DNA of 64,000 nt from positions 5,463,501-5,527,500 of the forward strand of contig NZ_CP107921.1 in assembly GCF_036014215.1 (NCBI RefSeq). The letters are read 5' to 3'. Shown piece after piece: positions 7,678 through 16,160 of this stretch. The notes beneath the pieces were generated by a model. It made no database searches, was not told the origin of the DNA, and saw only the letters and a list, made by a program, of their open reading frames with translations. The translations under genes were made by a program, and so were the position numbers. The DNA is from Streptomyces sp. NBC_00440. Its GTDB lineage: Bacteria > Actinomycetota > Actinomycetes > Streptomycetales > Streptomycetaceae. The stretch's first letter is position 1. The number at the start of each line of letters is the position of its first letter.

Positions 7678-7727
7678 TTCGCCTGGCCGGCGATGCTGGC
7701 CTTACGGGTCGTCATGGCAACGGACAT
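7668..7727 (-). CDS. Candidate 19-residue RiPP precursor peptide (MccA-like)
   Basis: The reading frame encodes MSVAMTTRKASIAGQANEG and stop. It is preceded by GGAGGTGATC (7740-7731), complementary to ten bases of the 16S rRNA 3-prime end, 8 nt from most of the SD to the ATG, one of the strongest ribosome sites in the window. It sits 23 nt after the M3 peptidase gene and just before the ThiF/MccB-like enzyme, the position of mccA in microcin C operons. Three hairpins follow it. A C-terminal Gly is what E1 enzymes usually adenylate, whereas known MccA peptides end in Asn; an NEG end also recalls the Glu-modifying pantocin A pathway. An internal ATG gives a 15-residue alternative (MTTRKASIAGQANEG). 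No homologue is known to me; expression is inferred. Confidence 0.7.
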   Translation of the reverse strand: MSVAMTTRKASIAGQANEG

Positions 7728-7750
7728 AGTGATCACCTCCTCGGGGCCCC

Positions 7751-9571
7751 TCAGGGCGTGGATTTCCCGCTGCCCGCGAGATGCGGGGAGCGGAAGTCTG
7801 TGAGGCCGCGCAGCTCGTCCAGGGAGAGCGTGAGCTGTGCGACCGCGTCGTGCCAGGTACGGCCGGGGTCACCGGTGGCCAGGGTCAGCAGGTCCGCCGG
7901 CTTCCGGGTGTCGCCCAGCCGCAGCGTCGCCGTCAGCCGTGCGCCGACGCCCTGCGGATCGGCCTCGAAGTGGCGCAGCAGGGTGAGCGCGGACAACTGG
8001 CCGTACACATAGGCGTAGTTCGAACCAGGGGCGGTGAAGAGCGAATCCAGATAGCTCCACCACAGGCGGTACCCCTCGGTCAGCCGCACCGCGGGACCGT
8101 AGAGCCGGCGCTGCCCCTCGGTCCACACCTCGCCGATGTGCGCCGCGTCGAGGGCCTGCCCGTCGCGCGCCCGGTCGTGCAGGGCCACCTCGAACCGGTG
8201 CAGCGCCGCATGCCGGCCGATCGCGACCATCTGGTCCTCCAGCCAGCGCGCCAGCCACTGCAACCGCGCCCCGGGGGCGGCGGTGCCGGCCAGCAGCTGC
8301 CGTACGGCCAGCCCTTCGCAGAACAAGGCGAAGGTTTCGGCCATCACGGGAGCCGGGGTGGCCGCCAGGTAGGGCTGCTCCGCAGCGAGCTGAAGGTGGA
8401 CGGCGTGCCCCAGCTCGTGGACGAGGGTCAGTACGTCCCTCGGCTTTCCGCGGAAATTCATGGAAATGCAGGGGAGCTGTCCCGGAATTGCCTGGGTGAA
8501 GGCGCTTCTGGCCTTTCCGGGGCGAGGTGCCGCATCGATTCTTCCGCTGTCGAACATGGTGCGGGAAAGATCGGCGACCGTCGGCGATATGGATTCCATG
8601 ACTGCTATGGCTGTGTTCTTGGCTGCCGGCCATGATATTTCGGGCGGGGTCGTTACGACGGGCGCGTACCTGTCGTAGTCCGCGAAGTCGCCGACTCCCA
8701 GGATTTCTCGCTTCAGGGCGTAATAGGAGTGGACAAGCGGAAGACATTCATCCGATGCCGCCAGCAGCGCGTCGAGCTCTGCCGGGGTCACCTGGTCGAA
8801 CAGGAGCCGTTCACGCAGCCAGTCCGTCCCCCGGAGCCCGGCCCTGGTCTCGCTGTCCGCCACCGTCATCGACAGGGCGAAGGCGCGCAGCCCGGCCTGG
8901 CCGGCGAGGGCGGCTCCGATGGCCGCGTGGGTCGCCCGCCGGGCGTCGCGGTCCGCCTCGTACAGACCCGGGACGGTCTCCGCGATGCTGTGCGAGGCGC
9001 CGTTCAGGTCGACCGAGATGTCGTGCAGCAGCTGCTGGGAGAGCCGTTCCCAGCCCTCCCCGCCCGTCGGAAGCAGCTGGGCGAGAATGGATTCCTGCAC
9101 GTCAGGGAGGTGTCCGGTGGATCCGGCTCGCACCTTGCCGACGAAGTTCGCGTAGGGGCCCAGGCCGTCCGGTGCCTCGGGTCCCCGGGTGCCCAGTTCC
9201 GTTTCGAAGAAGGCCAGCGTGGAGGCCAGTTCCGCCCAGGTCCGGTCGCAGCGGGAGAGCAGGGCCATCGCTCGTGGGCGCAGCTCGACGTCCGTCCGCA
9301 GGAGCTCGCCGTAGCAGGAGGCCTCCTGGATCCGTGCGACGCAGTGCTCGTACCGCTGGATGGCGGTCCGTAAGGATTCCGCGTCCAGGCCGGCCAGCGT
9401 GCCGGCGTAGTCGTCGGCCATGCACCGCGCCTCGCGGAGCGGGCCGTCGAGTAATGCGTCCACGGCGGCGGACTGCGGGTCAGGAAAGAGGGATGAGACG
9501 TCCCAGCGCGGCACAGCGGAATCCGGCAGGGATTCCTGGGCGAGCGGGGTCTTTTTGCCGTGCGTCGACAT
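7751..9571 (-). CDS. M3-family oligoendopeptidase F-type metallopeptidase
   Basis: The 606-residue product carries the zinc motif LTLVHELGHAVHLQ with H385, E386 and H389, and the downstream MAETFALFCEGL segment that supplies the third ligand in M3 peptidases. Length and layout fit PepF, a cytosolic enzyme that cuts short peptides. ATG 9571 is chosen because an AAAGGAGG site lies 4 nt upstream; an ATG at 9586 would overlap that site. It is the first gene of the unit and is followed after 23 nt by the 19-residue peptide gene, so a role in trimming the leader or degrading the peptide (maturation or immunity) is likely. Residue 67 is a TTA codon (complement of 9371-9373), implying bldA-dependent translation. 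Confidence 0.87.
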   Translation of the reverse strand: MSTHGKKTPLAQESLPDSAVPRWDVSSLFPDPQSAAVDALLDGPLREARCMADDYAGTLAGLDAESLRTAIQRYEHCVARIQEASCYGELLRTDVELRPRAMALLSRCDRTWAELASTLAFFETELGTRGPEAPDGLGPYANFVGKVRAGSTGHLPDVQESILAQLLPTGGEGWERLSQQLLHDISVDLNGASHSIAETVPGLYEADRDARRATHAAIGAALAGQAGLRAFALSMTVADSETRAGLRGTDWLRERLLFDQVTPAELDALLAASDECLPLVHSYYALKREILGVGDFADYDRYAPVVTTPPEISWPAAKNTAIAVMESISPTVADLSRTMFDSGRIDAAPRPGKARSAFTQAIPGQLPCISMNFRGKPRDVLTLVHELGHAVHLQLAAEQPYLAATPAPVMAETFALFCEGLAVRQLLAGTAAPGARLQWLARWLEDQMVAIGRHAALHRFEVALHDRARDGQALDAAHIGEVWTEGQRRLYGPAVRLTEGYRLWWSYLDSLFTAPGSNYAYVYGQLSALTLLRHFEADPQGVGARLTATLRLGDTRKPADLLTLATGDPGRTWHDAVAQLTLSLDELRGLTDFRSPHLAGSGKSTP

Positions 9572-10049
9572 CGATCCTCCTTTCAAGCCTGTCCGTGCTG
9601 GTCGTCCGACGATTGCCGAGAACAGAAGAACAAAAAGAGTGACTTGGAGGATCTCCGCACGAGTGTCCGAAATATCAACCGGCGGCAGGAGGACAATAGG
9701 CAGCGGTCTGTGCGGGCGTCAAGTGCCCGTCACGGAAAGGCTTGGACCGGTTGCAATGGCCCGGCTTTTGATTTCACCGAGTGTCATACCTCGCGAGTAA
9801 TCTCCCGGATGTCCGTATTCTGACTGCGGAACGTAGTGCCGCAACGGCCGGTGTCAGCCATACGGCGAGGGATGCCGGCCGATCGGCGAGGGACCGGGCA
9901 GTTGGCCGGGCCCAGCGCTTGTGAGCCGTGTGGCGACAGCACAGCACAGCGCCCCGCACGGTGGGTGCGGGGCGCTGTGGGAGTGGCCGGGAAGGGCCGC
10001 CAGGACGCGCGTGCGGTCCGGGCAGGGCCGGGTGCAGGGCGGAGGAGGG
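9572..10049. other. Intergenic region between peptidase and bldK-like operons
   Basis: These 478 bp hold no convincing gene. The part from 9600 to 9840 is clearly less GC-rich than the surroundings and should contain the promoter of the peptidase unit; a weak -35/-10 pair can be read on the minus strand (TTGTCC at 9696-9691, TATTTC at 9674-9669, 16-nt spacer). The right part carries the terminator at 9945-9979. A 45-codon plus-strand frame after GGAGG at 9656 lacks Streptomyces codon bias and is not called. Confidence 0.6.
9945..9979 (-). terminator. Terminator after the left oligopeptide transporter operon
   Basis: A perfect 15-bp stem (9945-9959 with 9965-9979, 5-nt loop) lies 71 nt past the stop of the last ATPase gene. 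It separates that operon from the peptidase-peptide unit transcribed in the same direction, so the latter needs its own promoter. Confidence 0.85.
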
Positions 10050-11069
10050 TCAGGCAGCGGCCGGGGGCTCCTCGGGGAAGTGGCACGCCGTGAGGTGACC
10101 GGGCTTGCTGTCCGTCAGCTGGACGAGCGGCGGCTCGTCGGTCGCGCACTTCTCGGTGGCCTTCCAGCAGCGCGTACGGAACCGGCAGCCGCTCGGCGGG
10201 TTCAGCGGCGACGGGACGTCACCGACCAGCCGGATGCGGGTGTCCTCCTTCTCCGTGCCCTCGTCGGAGACCGTGGCCTCCGGGACGGCGGAGAGCAGCG
10301 CCCGCGTGTACGGGTGCCGCGGAGCGCTGTAGAGCGTCTCGCGGTCGGCGATCTCGACGATCTTGCCGAGGTACATCACGGCGACCCGGTGCGAGAAGTG
10401 CCGGACGATCGCCAGGTCGTGGGCGATGAAGAGGAAGGAGATCCCCATCTCCTTCTGGAGCTTCTGAAGGAGGTTGACGACCTGGGCCTGGATGGAGACG
10501 TCGAGCGCGGAGACCGGCTCGTCGGCGACGATGAGCTTGGGCTCCAGGGCGAGGGCGCGGGCTACGCCGATGCGCTGGCGCTGGCCGCCGGAGAACTCGT
10601 GCGGGAAGCGGTTGTAGTGCTCCGGGTTGAGGCCGACGATCTCCAGGAGCTCACGGATCCGGTGTTCCCGGCCGCCCTTGGGGTTGATGTTGTTGACCTC
10701 CATCGGACCACCGACGATCTTGCCGACGGTCTGACGGGGGTTGAGCGACGAGTAGGGGTCCTGGAAGATCATCTGGATCTCGGAGCGGACCGGCGCCAGT
10801 TCCTTGCGGGAGGCGTGCGTGATGTCCTGGCCCTGGTACGTGATCTTGCCGGCCGTCGGCTCCATCAGGCGGGTTATGAGCCGTCCGGTGGTGGACTTGC
10901 CGCAGCCGGACTCGCCCACCAGGCCGAGCGACTCGCCCTGGTGGACGGCGAAGTCGAGGCCGTCGACCGCTTGGACGTCCGCGACCTTGCGCTTGAACGG
11001 GAATCCGCCCATCACCGGGAAGTACTTGGTCAGGCCGGTGACTTCGAGCAGGGGGGTGTCGGTGGTCAT
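10050..11069 (-). CDS. bldKE: Oligopeptide ABC transporter ATPase, DppF/OppF type
   Basis: The 339-residue ATPase has Walker [16 protein letters not shown]-loop [15 protein letters not shown], signature [15 protein letters not shown], Walker [14 protein letters not shown] and the C-terminal oligopeptide-transporter cysteine motif [19 protein letters not shown], which in this family can bind an iron-sulfur cluster or zinc. It is the last of five genes in the order permease, binding protein, permease, ATPase, ATPase, which is the order of bldKA-E of S. coelicolor, a peptide importer needed for aerial growth. The bldK name rests on gene order and neighbourhood, not on sequence comparison. A 136-bp tract is identical in the orphan ATPase at 22462-23622. 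Confidence 0.9.
   Translation of the reverse strand: MTTDTPLLEVTGLTKYFPVMGGFPFKRKVADVQAVDGLDFAVHQGESLGLVGESGCGKSTTGRLITRLMEPTAGKITYQGQDITHASRKELAPVRSEIQMIFQDPYSSLNPRQTVGKIVGGPMEVNNINPKGGREHRIRELLEIVGLNPEHYNRFPHEFSGGQRQRIGVARALALEPKLIVADEPVSALDVSIQAQVVNLLQKLQKEMGISFLFIAHDLAIVRHFSHRVAVMYLGKIVEIADRETLYSAPRHPYTRALLSAVPEATVSDEGTEKEDTRIRLVGDVPSPLNPPSGCRFRTRCWKATEKCATDEPPLVQLTDSKPGHLTACHFPEEPPAAA
10549..10684. repeat. 136-bp identical tract, copy 1 (paired with 23060-23195)
   Basis: This part of the DppF-type gene, covering the codons for the ABC signature region and the helical domain before it, is identical base for base to 23060-23195 in the orphan ATPase gene. Both genes are on the minus strand, so the tracts are direct repeats 12.5 kb apart. 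Recent duplication or gene conversion would explain it, and recombination between them would delete both transporter operons. Confidence 0.9.
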
Positions 11070-11095
11070 GTTCGTTCTTTCCCTTTGGCTCTGGG

Positions 11096-12133
11096 TCAGC
11101 TCAGCCGGGGCTGGATCTGGTCGGCGAAGATGTCCTTCTTCTGGGCTGGGCTGAGGTGACAGGCGGAACCGCGCCCCGCGGCGAGTTCCAGAGGCGGCTG
11201 CTCGGAGGAGCAGATGCCGCCCTCGACCTGGTCCTTGAAGGTGCACCGGGGGTGGAAGCGGCAGCCCGTCGGCGGGTTCAGCAGGCTGGGCGGCGTGCCC
11301 GGGATCGGCATCAGCGGGATGTCGACCGGACCCGTCAGGCTCGGCATCGAGCCGAGCAGTCCCCAGGTGTACGGGTGCTGGGGCGCCCGCAGCACCTCGC
11401 GCTTGGTGCCGCGCTCCACACAGCGGCCGCCGTACATCACCAGCACGTCGTCCGCGATGTCGGCGATCACGCCGAGGTCGTGGGTGATGAAGACGATGGC
11501 CGTGCCGAACTCCTGCTGGAGATCCTTGAGGAGGTCCATGATCTGCGCCTGGACGGTGACGTCCAGGGCGGTCGTCGGCTCGTCGGCGATCAGCAGCTCG
11601 GGGTCGCAGACCAGCGCCATCGCGATCATCGCGCGCTGCCGCATACCACCGGAGAACTGGTGCGGGAAGTCGTCGACCCGCAGGTCCGGCTGCGGAATGC
11701 CGACCCGGGTGAGCATCTCGATGGCCCGCTTCCGGGCCTCCTGCTTGGAGGCGCCGGTGTGCTTCCGGTACGTCTCGCTGATCTGCCGGCCGACGGTGTG
11801 GAACGGCGACAGCGAGGCCAGGGCGTCCTGGAAGATCATCGCCATCTTGTTGCCGCGCAGCCGCTCCAGCTCCCGCTCGGTGGCGCCGAGCAGCTCCTTG
11901 CCGTCGAGCGTGATCTCACCGTTGATCTGGGTGCGTTCCCGGTCGTGCAGGCCCAGGATCGTCAGGTTGGTGACGGACTTGCCCGAGCCGGACTCGCCGA
12001 CGATGCCGAGAGTCTTGCCCTTCTCCACGTCGAAGGAGAGGCCGTCGACGGCCTTGACTGTGCCGTCCTCGGTCGAGAAGTGGACCTGTAGGTCCCTGAC
12101 AGAGAGGAAGGGCTGCTGATCGGTGCTCGTCAC
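11096..12133 (-). CDS. bldKD: Oligopeptide ABC transporter ATPase, DppD/OppD type
   Basis: The 345-residue product has Walker [17 protein letters not shown]-loop [15 protein letters not shown], signature [15 protein letters not shown], Walker [16 protein letters not shown], switch His in FITHDLGV, and the C-terminal [10 protein letters not shown] cysteine motif. It powers peptide import as a heterodimer with the adjacent DppF-type ATPase 26 nt downstream. The GTG at 12133 is preferred because GGAG lies 8 nt before it and the domain starts immediately ([10 protein letters not shown]). Fourth gene of the operon; 59 nt after the permease gene. Confidence 0.9.
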   Translation of the reverse strand: MTSTDQQPFLSVRDLQVHFSTEDGTVKAVDGLSFDVEKGKTLGIVGESGSGKSVTNLTILGLHDRERTQINGEITLDGKELLGATERELERLRGNKMAMIFQDALASLSPFHTVGRQISETYRKHTGASKQEARKRAIEMLTRVGIPQPDLRVDDFPHQFSGGMRQRAMIAMALVCDPELLIADEPTTALDVTVQAQIMDLLKDLQQEFGTAIVFITHDLGVIADIADDVLVMYGGRCVERGTKREVLRAPQHPYTWGLLGSMPSLTGPVDIPLMPIPGTPPSLLNPPTGCRFHPRCTFKDQVEGGICSSEQPPLELAAGRGSACHLSPAQKKDIFADQIQPRLS

Positions 12134-12192
12134 GAGGACGCTCCAGGAAGTGTTGCGGGGATCGGGGGTGGGGCGGAGACGGCGGGAGCGGG

Positions 12193-13173
12193 TCAGGCGA
12201 GACGGATCCGCGGGTCGATGAGGCCGTAGATGGCGTCCACGAAGATGTTGAAGAAGACGATCGCCGCGGCCGCCACGAGCGTGACACCGAGGAGCATGGG
12301 CAGGTCGCTCGTGTCGACGGACTGCACCGCGAGCCGGCCGATCCCCTGGATGCTGAAGACCTGTTCGGTGATGATCGCGCCGCCGATCAGCGTGCCCAGG
12401 TCGATGCCGAAGATGGTGACGATCGGTCCCATGGCACCGCGCCAGGCGAAGCGGAAGAAGACCGAGGCCCGGGAGAGTCCCTTGGCACGCGCTGTGCGGA
12501 CGTAGTCCTCGGTGAGCTGTTCGACCAGCTGCGAGCGGGTCATACGGGTGTAGTTCGCCGTGAAGATGATCGAGAGCACCAGCCACGGCAGCAGCAGTCC
12601 GGACGCCCACTTGACCGGGTCCTCCGTCAGCGGTGTGTACGAGGGCTGGTCGAGCAGCCCCATCTGCTGGACCAGGATGAACATCGCGATGTAGCCGACG
12701 AAGTAGATCTGCAGCGAGGAGCCGAGCAGCGAGATCGAGCTGGCGATCTTGTCGAGCGCCTTGCCCTGCTTGACGGCGGCGATCATGCCGGCGCCGACGC
12801 CGATGACCAGGAAGAAGACGGCGGAGCCCAGCGCGAGCGAGATCGTCAGCGGCAGCCGGTCCAGGATCGTGCCGAGGACGGGCTGGCGGTTGGTGAAGGA
12901 GTAACCGAGGCAGGGGGCCGGGCAGTGGCCGTAGTTGCCGTAGTCACGCCCCATGAAGATGCCTTCGAGCCAGTGCCAGTACTGGACGGGCATCGGGTCG
13001 GCTATCCCCAGGTTCAGCCGGATCTGCTTGAGCAGCTCGGGCGTGCAGGTCTTGCCGCAGGCCAGGCGCGCCGGGTCACGGGGGATCGCGTAGAAGAGGT
13101 AGAAGACGATGGCGCTGATGACCAGCAGGATGACGATAGCGCCGGTCACGCGGCGGAGAAGAAATCGAAGCAT
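12193..13173 (-). CDS. bldKC: Oligopeptide ABC transporter permease, DppB type
   Basis: A 326-residue integral membrane protein with about six segments. The first helix (GAIVILLVISAIVFYLFYAI) is followed by a long extracytoplasmic loop containing four cysteines (CGKTC, CPAPC), and near the C-terminus stands the EAA-type coupling motif TEDYVRTARAKGLSRASVFFRFAWRGA that contacts the ATPases. It ends in the usual DPRIRLA. It is the third gene of the operon between the binding protein and the ATPases. The paired CxxxC sites in the loop are also present in part in the second DppB at 18240 and may form disulfides. Confidence 0.9.
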   Translation of the reverse strand: MLRFLLRRVTGAIVILLVISAIVFYLFYAIPRDPARLACGKTCTPELLKQIRLNLGIADPMPVQYWHWLEGIFMGRDYGNYGHCPAPCLGYSFTNRQPVLGTILDRLPLTISLALGSAVFFLVIGVGAGMIAAVKQGKALDKIASSISLLGSSLQIYFVGYIAMFILVQQMGLLDQPSYTPLTEDPVKWASGLLLPWLVLSIIFTANYTRMTRSQLVEQLTEDYVRTARAKGLSRASVFFRFAWRGAMGPIVTIFGIDLGTLIGGAIITEQVFSIQGIGRLAVQSVDTSDLPMLLGVTLVAAAAIVFFNIFVDAIYGLIDPRIRLA

Positions 13174-13281
13174 GGGGTCGTGACTTTCCGGGTGGGGCGC
13201 CGTCGCCGAGGTGTAGGGAGCGGGGGAGGGCCGGGGCCGGGGGAGGGCAGCCGATCGGGCCGCCCGCCCCCGGGTGACGTG

Positions 13282-15045
13282 CTACGCCGTGGTGTACATC
13301 TTGCAGATCGCCATACCGGTCGCGCCGGCGTCGTAGAACATGCCGCCGACCTTGGAGCCGTGGAACCAGTTACGGATCGGCCAGTAGTCCGGGACGACCG
13401 CGGCGAGTTCCATGATCTGGCGGTCGATGGCGCCGAAGGCCGCGTCGGCCTTCTTCTGATCGGTGATCAGGGCCGCCGCGTCGATGGCCTTGTTGACGCT
13501 CGCGTTGTTCAGCTGCGGCCAGTTCGAGGCGCCGTTGGCGATCACGCGGCCGTCGAAGGTGGGCTGCAGGGCGGTGTAGCCGCCCGGCCAGTCGGCGGAC
13601 CAGCCGGCCGCGAACATGTCGTAGGTGTTGTCGATCTGGGCGATCTGAGTGTAGAAGGTCGTCTTGTCGACCTGCTTGGTGATCGGGTTGAAGCCCGCCT
13701 TGGTGAGGGCGTTCTTGATGGCCACGGCCGTCTTGACGGCGTAGTCCGACGCCTGGAAGGCGATGACGACCTTCTGGCCGAGCTTGCCGGCCTCCTTGAG
13801 CATGGCCTTGGCCTTCTCCGGGTCTCCGGTCGGCTTCTTCCGCTTGCCGTAGAGGTCGAAGTCGGTGTGGCCCGGGGTGAGCGGGCTGATGATCGTGGTG
13901 GCGATCTCGGAGGACGCGGTGCCACCGCGGATCAGCTGGCACTGCTGCGACGGCCACGCGTAGTTGAGCGCCTGGCGGACCTTGACGTCCTTGATCCGCG
14001 TCGTGTTGATGGCGTAGTAGTACGTCGCGTTGTCGAGGTGCGTGAAGACACGCTTCTTCATCGCCGGGTCGCTGAGCACCTTCTGCATGCGCTCGGGGGC
14101 GACCTCGTTGAACATCGACACGGTGTGCTGGTCGTTGCCCTGGTCGGCGATGTAGCGGTCCGTGGACGCGAGCAGCTGGAAGCCGAACTGGAGCTGCCAC
14201 TTGTCCGGGTACGCGTTGCGGATCGGGTCCGTCTTCGGGTCCCAGTGCGGGTTGCGGGAGATCGACATCGACTTGCCGGGCTGGCGGGCGTCGATCTTGT
14301 ACGGGCCGCAGGAGAACGGCTTCTTGTCGTACTCCGCCTTGGTGTCGTGCTTCTTGGGCACGAGGGAGAAGGCGCGCATACCGAGACACAGGTTGAAGTC
14401 GGCGCGGGCCGTGTTGAGGTGGAAGGTGACGGTGTTGCCGCTGATCTCGATCGAGTCGAGGTGCTTGCCTTCGTACGGGCCCTTGTAGCCCTTGCCGCCG
14501 ACCAGCCACTGCTGCGGGTAGCGCGGACCGTACGTGATGAAGGTGGCGAAGAGCCGCTCGAAGGTGTGGCGGACGTCCTCGATCGTGACGTCGGAGCCGT
14601 CCTCCCACTTGCCGCCGTCCTTCAGCGTGAAGGACCAGGTCTTGCCGCCGTCCTTCATCGTGCCGGCGTCCGTGGCGAGGTCGCCCACCAGGGTGGACGT
14701 GCCGTCGGCGGAGACCTTGTAGCCGACCAGACCGCGCATGAAGAGCGGGGTGATCCAGCCCTCGTAGCTGGACCAGATCTGCGCCGGGTCCAGGTGGTCG
14801 CAGTCGAGCTGGTCCATCGTCCAGATCGTGCCGCCCTTGACCGCGCCCGGAACCTCGGGGGCGGGACCGACGGAGTCGGCCTTGGTGCCTATGACGATCT
14901 TGCTGGCCTTGCCCTTGCTGACGTTCGGGGCGCCCTTGTCGCTGCCGTCGCCGCCACCGCCGCCGCTGCTGCATGCGCTGAGGACGGAGGAGCTGGCGGC
15001 TGCTACTCCGGTGGCGATGAGGAAGTTTCTACGGGAGAAAGACAT
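13282..15045 (-). CDS. bldKB: Oligopeptide-binding lipoprotein, Tat-type signal
   Basis: The 587-residue solute-binding protein (SBP_bac_5 family) starts MSFSRRNFLIATGVAAASSS and has a lipobox LSAC, so it is probably exported by the Tat route (twin Arg) and lipid-anchored. The family core is visible: IWTMDQLDCDHLDPAQIWSS, SWSFTLKDGGKWEDGSDVT, NTARADFNLCLG, and the late ATYYYAINT segment. It captures oligopeptides for the two permeases. In S. coelicolor BldKB is the binding protein for an extracellular signal required for aerial mycelium. The start at 15045 is fixed by the signal peptide. It stands second in the operon, between two permease genes, an unusual position that matches bldK. Confidence 0.88.
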   Translation of the reverse strand: MSFSRRNFLIATGVAAASSSVLSACSSGGGGGDGSDKGAPNVSKGKASKIVIGTKADSVGPAPEVPGAVKGGTIWTMDQLDCDHLDPAQIWSSYEGWITPLFMRGLVGYKVSADGTSTLVGDLATDAGTMKDGGKTWSFTLKDGGKWEDGSDVTIEDVRHTFERLFATFITYGPRYPQQWLVGGKGYKGPYEGKHLDSIEISGNTVTFHLNTARADFNLCLGMRAFSLVPKKHDTKAEYDKKPFSCGPYKIDARQPGKSMSISRNPHWDPKTDPIRNAYPDKWQLQFGFQLLASTDRYIADQGNDQHTVSMFNEVAPERMQKVLSDPAMKKRVFTHLDNATYYYAINTTRIKDVKVRQALNYAWPSQQCQLIRGGTASSEIATTIISPLTPGHTDFDLYGKRKKPTGDPEKAKAMLKEAGKLGQKVVIAFQASDYAVKTAVAIKNALTKAGFNPITKQVDKTTFYTQIAQIDNTYDMFAAGWSADWPGGYTALQPTFDGRVIANGASNWPQLNNASVNKAIDAAALITDQKKADAAFGAIDRQIMELAAVVPDYWPIRNWFHGSKVGGMFYDAGATGMAICKMYTTA

Positions 15046-15125
15046 GGCGTATCGGTCCTTGGGATCGGTGGACGAGGCAGGTGCGACAGGCCGGACCACA
15101 GCGGCCGGGCTGTTGGAGCGGAGGG

Positions 15126-16160
15126 TCAGCGCCTCGACTTGGGGTCGAGCGCGTCGCGTACCGAGTCGCCGAGCAGATTGAAGGCGAGCACGAAGATGAC
15201 CATGGAGATGCCCGGGAAGAGCATGAAGGTGATGTCGTTCGTGTAGTAGGACGAACCGCGCGCGATCATGACGCCCCAGTCCGGGGTCGGGTCGATCATG
15301 CCGACACCGAGGAAGGCGAGGCCCGCCTCTGCCGTCACCATGGCGGGCAGGGCCAGGGTGGACTGGATCAGGATCGGCGTCCAGAGGTTCGGAAGCAGTT
15401 CCTTGAAGATGATCCGGGCGGGGGACGCACCGGTCACCTTCGCTGCTTCCACGAACTCACGTTCACGCAGGGCCAGTACCTGACCGCGCAGCAGACGTGC
15501 CATCGATGCCCAGCCGAAGCCCGCGAGGACGAGGATCAGCGAGATCGCCCGCAGCGAGGTCGGGATGTCGTCGTCCGGGCCGACGAAGAGCCCGTACATC
15601 ACCGGCATGAAGGCGATGAAGAACAGCGTCGACGGGAAGGACAGCAGGATGTCGATGATCCGGCCGATGAAGTAGTCCGTCTTGCCGCCCAGATAACCGG
15701 CCGTGACGCCGACGACCACACCGACGAGGGTCAGGAGGATCGTGATCGCGCTGGCGATCATCAGCGAGGTGCGTATCCCGTAGAGCAGGAACGTGAAGAC
15801 GTCCCGCCCGAGCGACGGCTCAAGACCGAACCAGAAGTCGCTGCTGATACCGCCGTTGGGCTTCACCGGATAGCCGAAACCGTTGAGCAGCCCGGGGGTG
15901 TCCTGGCCGTACGTGTCGTACGGGTTCTTCCCGTACAGCTTGGCGATCAGCGGTGCGGCAAGGGCGATCACGAAGAAGAACACGACGATGCAGGCGGACA
16001 CGAAGCCTGTCTTGTCGCGCTTGAATCGCCGCCAAGCCAGTTGGCTCGGGCTCCGGGCTTCGGCGCCCTTGTTGGGGCTGTCGGGCTGCCGGGACTCCTC
16101 AACGATGCCGATGGAAGTGGTGTCCACCGGAACGAGGGGGGCCGGGGATGGCGTGGTCAT
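15126..16160 (-). CDS. bldKA: Oligopeptide ABC transporter permease, DppC type
   Basis: The 344-residue permease has an about 45-residue cytoplasmic N-terminus, a first helix (GFVSACIVVFFFVIALAAPLIA), the OppC-type loop with DTPGLLNGFGYP and GLEPSLGRDVFTFLLYG, and the coupling motif REREFVEAAKVTGASPARIIFKELLPN. AGGAG stands 4 nt before the ATG. It is the first gene of the left operon; the 368-bp region upstream separates it from the divergent second peptide transporter. The name bldKA follows from gene order only. Confidence 0.88.
   Translation of the reverse strand: MTTPSPAPLVPVDTTSIGIVEESRQPDSPNKGAEARSPSQLAWRRFKRDKTGFVSACIVVFFFVIALAAPLIAKLYGKNPYDTYGQDTPGLLNGFGYPVKPNGGISSDFWFGLEPSLGRDVFTFLLYGIRTSLMIASAITILLTLVGVVVGVTAGYLGGKTDYFIGRIIDILLSFPSTLFFIAFMPVMYGLFVGPDDDIPTSLRAISLILVLAGFGWASMARLLRGQVLALREREFVEAAKVTGASPARIIFKELLPNLWTPILIQSTLALPAMVTAEAGLAFLGVGMIDPTPDWGVMIARGSSYYTNDITFMLFPGISMVIFVLAFNLLGDSVRDALDPKSRR

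Noticed and set aside
9656..9800. 45-codon plus-strand frame after GGAGG in the gap before the peptidase gene
   Set aside because: Third codon positions are not GC-rich and the spacing from GGAGG to GTG is too long.
12925..15246. 773-codon plus-strand open frame opposite the oligopeptide-binding protein and DppB-type genes
   Set aside because: Its composition (Arg/Val/Gly/Asp-rich, no domain) is that of a GC-frame shadow; the opposite strand encodes clear transporter proteins.
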